A DNA stretch of 9,045 nucleotides from JBDSTZ01 sp039927975. GTDB taxonomy: Bacteria > Pseudomonadota > Gammaproteobacteria > Burkholderiales > Burkholderiaceae_D. The stretch lies in assembly GCA_039927975.1 (NCBI GenBank), contig JBDSTZ010000039.1, positions 1-9,045 of the forward strand, given 5' to 3'. The notes beneath the pieces are model-generated. The model saw only the letters and a list, made by a program, of their open reading frames with translations, did no database searches and was not told the origin of the DNA. Position numbers and translations under genes: made by a program. Below are positions 6,278-9,045 of the stretch, one piece after another (the stretch's first letter is position 1; the number at the start of each line of letters is the position of its first letter).

Positions 6278-9013
6278 CTAAGGTGCTGCCGGTGCTGCCG
6301 GTGCTGCCGCTACTGCTACTGTTGACTCGTAACTGTTGTTGTATTCGGCCAGATAGATCGCCGCGCTGGCGGGCCGCGCGGCCTCGCCAAGCTCGCGTTG
6401 CGGATCGAGGCCGGCGGCGAGCAGGTTCTTCCACCAATCGTCGGCGCTGTACTGCGCCGGCCGGTACGATATTTTTCCGCTGTTGTTCCAGTCGGCCCAG
6501 GGATGGCTGCGGTTGATGTGCATGCCGATCCGCGAATTCATCACCACCATCTTGCCGACGCTCTCAAGCGTGCGCTTCATGATGGTGCCGTTCGGCGAAT
6601 TGAGGACATCGACCTCGCCGACCTTGCAGCTGTAGCCGGCCACCGCCATCACGCCGTACGGCGTGCAGCGCTCGTTGTGGAACCACTGGCGGGCGAAGTA
6701 GAACTGACCGGCCCTGGCGCTGGCCGAACCGTCGTTGGTGAAGCGGCAGCCATTGAACACGAAGCCGTAGCGCGCGTGGCGGCTGGTGTCGGGCGCGCCG
6801 GCGTACGACACCGGGCGGTCGCCCAGCGACTTGACTTCGCAATCGTTGAAGTAGGCGATGGTGTCGCCGAAGATGAAATCGACATCGCCTTCGATATACG
6901 ACTTGTTGAAGAAGCTGCGCGCGGTCGTGTTGTGGTCGACCGAGTGCAGGAACAGGGTGTCCTGGAAGCCGAGCAGGCGCACGTTCTCGAACTGCGCCTT
7001 GTCGCCGCCTTCGAGGCGTAGCGCGACGGCCTGGTGCGCCACGGTCTTGACGGCGGCGTCGCTGCAGCTGGCGCTCACGCACTCGGCCCGGGCGTTGCCG
7101 ACATCCTTGTTGAAGGCGTTTTCGATCGTCAGATTGCGTGCCTGGAAGCCGTCGCCGCGCACCCACACCACGGCCGCGCCGAAGGTGCCGATGGCCGGCC
7201 GCACGCGCGCCCAGTCGTACATCTCGGTGATCGACTTGTCGGTGGCGGCGAACTGCGCGCCGAACTGTTTGGCATAGCTCTCGCCCGTCACGGCGGCGTC
7301 GATGTTGGCGCTGATGCGGGTGGCGGCGGCGTCCGGCCCGTCGCCGTACAGGGTGATTGGCGCGGCGGTGGCGGGCACGTACACCAGTTCGCGGTACACG
7401 CCGGGTTTCACCAGGATGTAAGCGCGGCGGCTGCGGGCATGGTCAGACACCGCCTTGTTGACGGCCGCCTGCACGCTGCTGAACGAGGTGACACCGTCGG
7501 CGCGCGCGGCGGCATCGACGATGTAATCGGGCTTGAAGACGGCGCCGCTGGCGAGCGGATCGGCCAGCGGATCCCACGGGTCGACCCGCTCGGCGCCGAC
7601 CGTGCCGGTGTACTTGAGCACCTCGCGATAATCGTACGCCTTGGCCTGCTCTTTTGTCAGCTGCGGGCGTGGATTGGGCGCCGCGTCGAGCGGAAAGTCG
7701 GGGAAACGGTCCTTGCAATCGATGCCCGCGCTGCCGGGCGGATTGAGTCGTGACGGCGTGCCGCCGACCGGCATCAGGCGGGTGAACGACATCTTCACGT
7801 CAGGCGGGCCATCGACCACGACATCGGTCAGCGCCAGCTGCAGTGGACGCGCCTCGTCGAAGCCTTGCAGTACCACCTTGCCCGGACTGGTCGCGTGCAC
7901 GCGCTCCATCGCGATGCCGGTGTAGACCGGGATCTGCTTGCCTTCGGCATCCTTGTCGTAATGGGTGTCGATATCGATCGGCCGCTTGATGTCGCGCATG
8001 CAGACATTGCGGTAGCTGACCTGGCTCACTTCGCCGCCGCGCGAGCTGTCGCTCTTGATGCGCAGGCCCGAGGTGGTGCCATCGAGCGAGAGACCGTCGA
8101 CCAGCACGCGTCGCATGCCGCCATTGGTCTCGCTGCCGATCGACATGCCGTGGCCGGTGTAGAAATGACTGTCGATGATCGAGATGTTCTCGGTCGGCCC
8201 GGCGTTGCCGGCCTTGATCGCCACATTGTCGTCGCCGGTGCGGATATAGCTGTGGGCGATCGTCACGTTGCGCGACGAAATAGGATCGATGCCGTCGGTG
8301 TTGCGCGCGTCGTGCGGCGTGTCGATGCGCACGCCCCAGGCGGTGAAGCCGTCGACCTTGGAGAGCGTGACATGGAAGTTCGGCGAATTGCGCAGCGCGA
8401 CCTTGTACATGGTGAACTCTTCGCTGCCGAGGATCTCGATCAGGCGCGGATTGTTCTGGCGGTTCTTCTCGGCTTGCGCGCGGCGCGCCATCTGCCACCA
8501 GGTTTCGGCCAGGCCGTCGACCTTCTGGCCACCCTGGCCGTCGATTGCGCCGGGGCCCATGATGCCGCTGTTGCGGGTTTTGTCGACGCTGATGAAGGGC
8601 ACGCAGCCCTTGCCATTGTTGTCGAGCGTGCCGCAGGTGCCGGCGACGCCGCCGATGCCGCGGTCGTACAGGCGTGGATTGGTGCTGGCGTACAGCGTCA
8701 CCCCGGCGTCGATCGCCAGCGTCACGCCGCTCGGCAGCTTGAGCGGGCCGGCCACGAAGGCCAGCTTTTCATTGGTGCCGGCCAGGTGCACCGACTGGCC
8801 TTTCGGACACTTGTCGAGCGCGGCCTGGATGCGCGGCGCGTCGTTCTGGCCGATGCGTGGCGCGGCCTGTTCGGCGGTGAGCACGGCGCAGGCGGGCGGC
8901 AGCGCCGGCTCGCGCACGACGCGGCTGTCCTGGGCGTGGGCGGCGCCGCTGGCGATGATGCCGATGGCGGCGGCCAGCACGCTGCGGGCGAGCGCGGGAA
9001 GAGGGGCCTTCAT
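6278..9013 (-). CDS. Bifunctional GH28 polygalacturonase-CE8 pectin methylesterase fusion
   Basis: A 911-residue exported protein with two pectin-degrading domains in one chain. Residues 1-27 are a Sec signal peptide (cleavage AHA|QDS, no lipobox). Residues of about 35-440 form a GH28 domain with NTDGID (238-243), GDDNVAIKAG (260-269), TGHGMSIGSET (286-296) and RIK (318-320); candidate catalytic residues are Asp240, Asp261, Asp262 and His288. A Pro-rich linker at about 440-495 (NPRPQLTKEQ, DPWDPLADPL) leads to a CE8 domain at about 496-880 with QAVAL (661-665), QDT (684-686), DVDFIFG (710-716) and ARQW (774-777); Asp685 and Asp712 are the likely acid/base and nucleophile, with Arg775 and Trp777. 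PWADWN (838-843) and the general spacing recall PemB/YbhC-type esterases. The protein ends in an Ala-Pro tail. The start fits the signal peptide and lies 7 bp after the preceding stop codon; no strong ribosome site is seen, so translational coupling is plausible. Together the domains should demethylate and hydrolyse homogalacturonan. Confidence 0.92.
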   Translation of the reverse strand: MKAPLPALARSVLAAAIGIIASGAAHAQDSRVVREPALPPACAVLTAEQAAPRIGQNDAPRIQAALDKCPKGQSVHLAGTNEKLAFVAGPLKLPSGVTLAIDAGVTLYASTNPRLYDRGIGGVAGTCGTLDNNGKGCVPFISVDKTRNSGIMGPGAIDGQGGQKVDGLAETWWQMARRAQAEKNRQNNPRLIEILGSEEFTMYKVALRNSPNFHVTLSKVDGFTAWGVRIDTPHDARNTDGIDPISSRNVTIAHSYIRTGDDNVAIKAGNAGPTENISIIDSHFYTGHGMSIGSETNGGMRRVLVDGLSLDGTTSGLRIKSDSSRGGEVSQVSYRNVCMRDIKRPIDIDTHYDKDAEGKQIPVYTGIAMERVHATSPGKVVLQGFDEARPLQLALTDVVVDGPPDVKMSFTRLMPVGGTPSRLNPPGSAGIDCKDRFPDFPLDAAPNPRPQLTKEQAKAYDYREVLKYTGTVGAERVDPWDPLADPLASGAVFKPDYIVDAAARADGVTSFSSVQAAVNKAVSDHARSRRAYILVKPGVYRELVYVPATAAPITLYGDGPDAAATRISANIDAAVTGESYAKQFGAQFAATDKSITEMYDWARVRPAIGTFGAAVVWVRGDGFQARNLTIENAFNKDVGNARAECVSASCSDAAVKTVAHQAVALRLEGGDKAQFENVRLLGFQDTLFLHSVDHNTTARSFFNKSYIEGDVDFIFGDTIAYFNDCEVKSLGDRPVSYAGAPDTSRHARYGFVFNGCRFTNDGSASARAGQFYFARQWFHNERCTPYGVMAVAGYSCKVGEVDVLNSPNGTIMKRTLESVGKMVVMNSRIGMHINRSHPWADWNNSGKISYRPAQYSADDWWKNLLAAGLDPQRELGEAARPASAAIYLAEYNNSYESTVAVAAAPAAPAAP
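6282..6308 (-). repeat. Three tandem copies of a 9-bp unit in the 3' end of the fusion gene
   Basis: The unit GGTGCTGCC occurs three times in a row on the plus strand, encoding the terminal Ala-Ala-Pro repeats of the GH28-CE8 protein (PAAPAAP before the stop). Less exact Ala codon repeats follow at 6309-6318. Such repeats can vary in copy number by slippage without breaking the frame. Confidence 0.7.
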
Positions 9014-9020
9014 GGCGCGC

Positions 9021-9045
9021 TTACTGCTTGAACCAAGGCTTGGTG
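9021..9045 (-). CDS. C-terminal end of an upstream gene, truncated by the window edge
   Basis: On the minus strand one frame entering from the right edge reads TKPWFKQ and then TAA (9021-9023). Only seven complete codons are visible, so no family can be named. The stop is 7 bp before the ATG of the GH28-CE8 gene, a spacing typical of an operon, and the codons look ordinary for this DNA. It may be another pectin gene, but that is a guess from position. The other minus-strand frames were not excluded by any length argument, so this is a moderate call. Confidence 0.45.

Noticed and set aside
6189..6437. N-terminal extension of the GH28 frame by 83 codons
   Set aside because: It would overlap the end of the fusion gene and place low-complexity Ser/Gly/Thr and Arg-rich sequence before a twin-arginine signal. 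The ATG at 6188 has a good ribosome site.
7865..9031. Plus-strand open frame (388 codons) antisense to the 5' half of the fusion gene
   Set aside because: It is a shadow frame with Ala/Asp/Val/His-rich composition, opposite a clear GH28 domain.

Overview
The window is a high-GC (clearly above 60 %) stretch with dense coding and long antisense shadow ORFs. The base composition, the outer-membrane receptor ending in Phe, and the style of the proteins suggest a Gram-negative betaproteobacterium, most likely a plant- or soil-associated Oxalobacteraceae (Massilia/Duganella type). That placement is inferred from composition and family resemblance, not from a marker gene.

Layout. Positions 1-1029 (+) hold the C-terminal part of a TPR-like, alpha-helical repeat protein that starts outside the window. 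Positions 1030-1349 are a gene-free convergent region with several inverted repeats, including a clear Rho-independent terminator for the minus strand. From 1350 to the right edge everything is on the minus strand and reads as one tight gene set. In transcription order it is: the last codons of an unidentified gene (9021-9045); a two-domain GH28 polygalacturonase-CE8 pectin methylesterase fusion (6278-9013); a stand-alone GH28 polygalacturonase with a twin-arginine signal (4341-6188); and a TonB-dependent outer-membrane receptor (1350-4271). The terminator at 1246-1284 follows. Gaps are 7, 89 and 69 bp, with no terminator visible in any of them, so co-transcription is likely.

Working together. 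The fusion enzyme has the catalytic residues both to remove methyl esters from homogalacturonan and to hydrolyse it. The second GH28 enzyme probably trims the resulting oligogalacturonides. The receptor is the obvious candidate for moving such oligomers across the outer membrane in a TonB-driven way. This makes the window part of a pectin-utilisation locus. The receptor's substrate is inferred from gene context alone. The most notable element is the single-chain GH28-CE8 fusion, whose CE8 half resembles the PemB/YbhC branch but keeps the full catalytic set. I see no CRISPR array, tRNA, rRNA, insertion sequence or phage gene.
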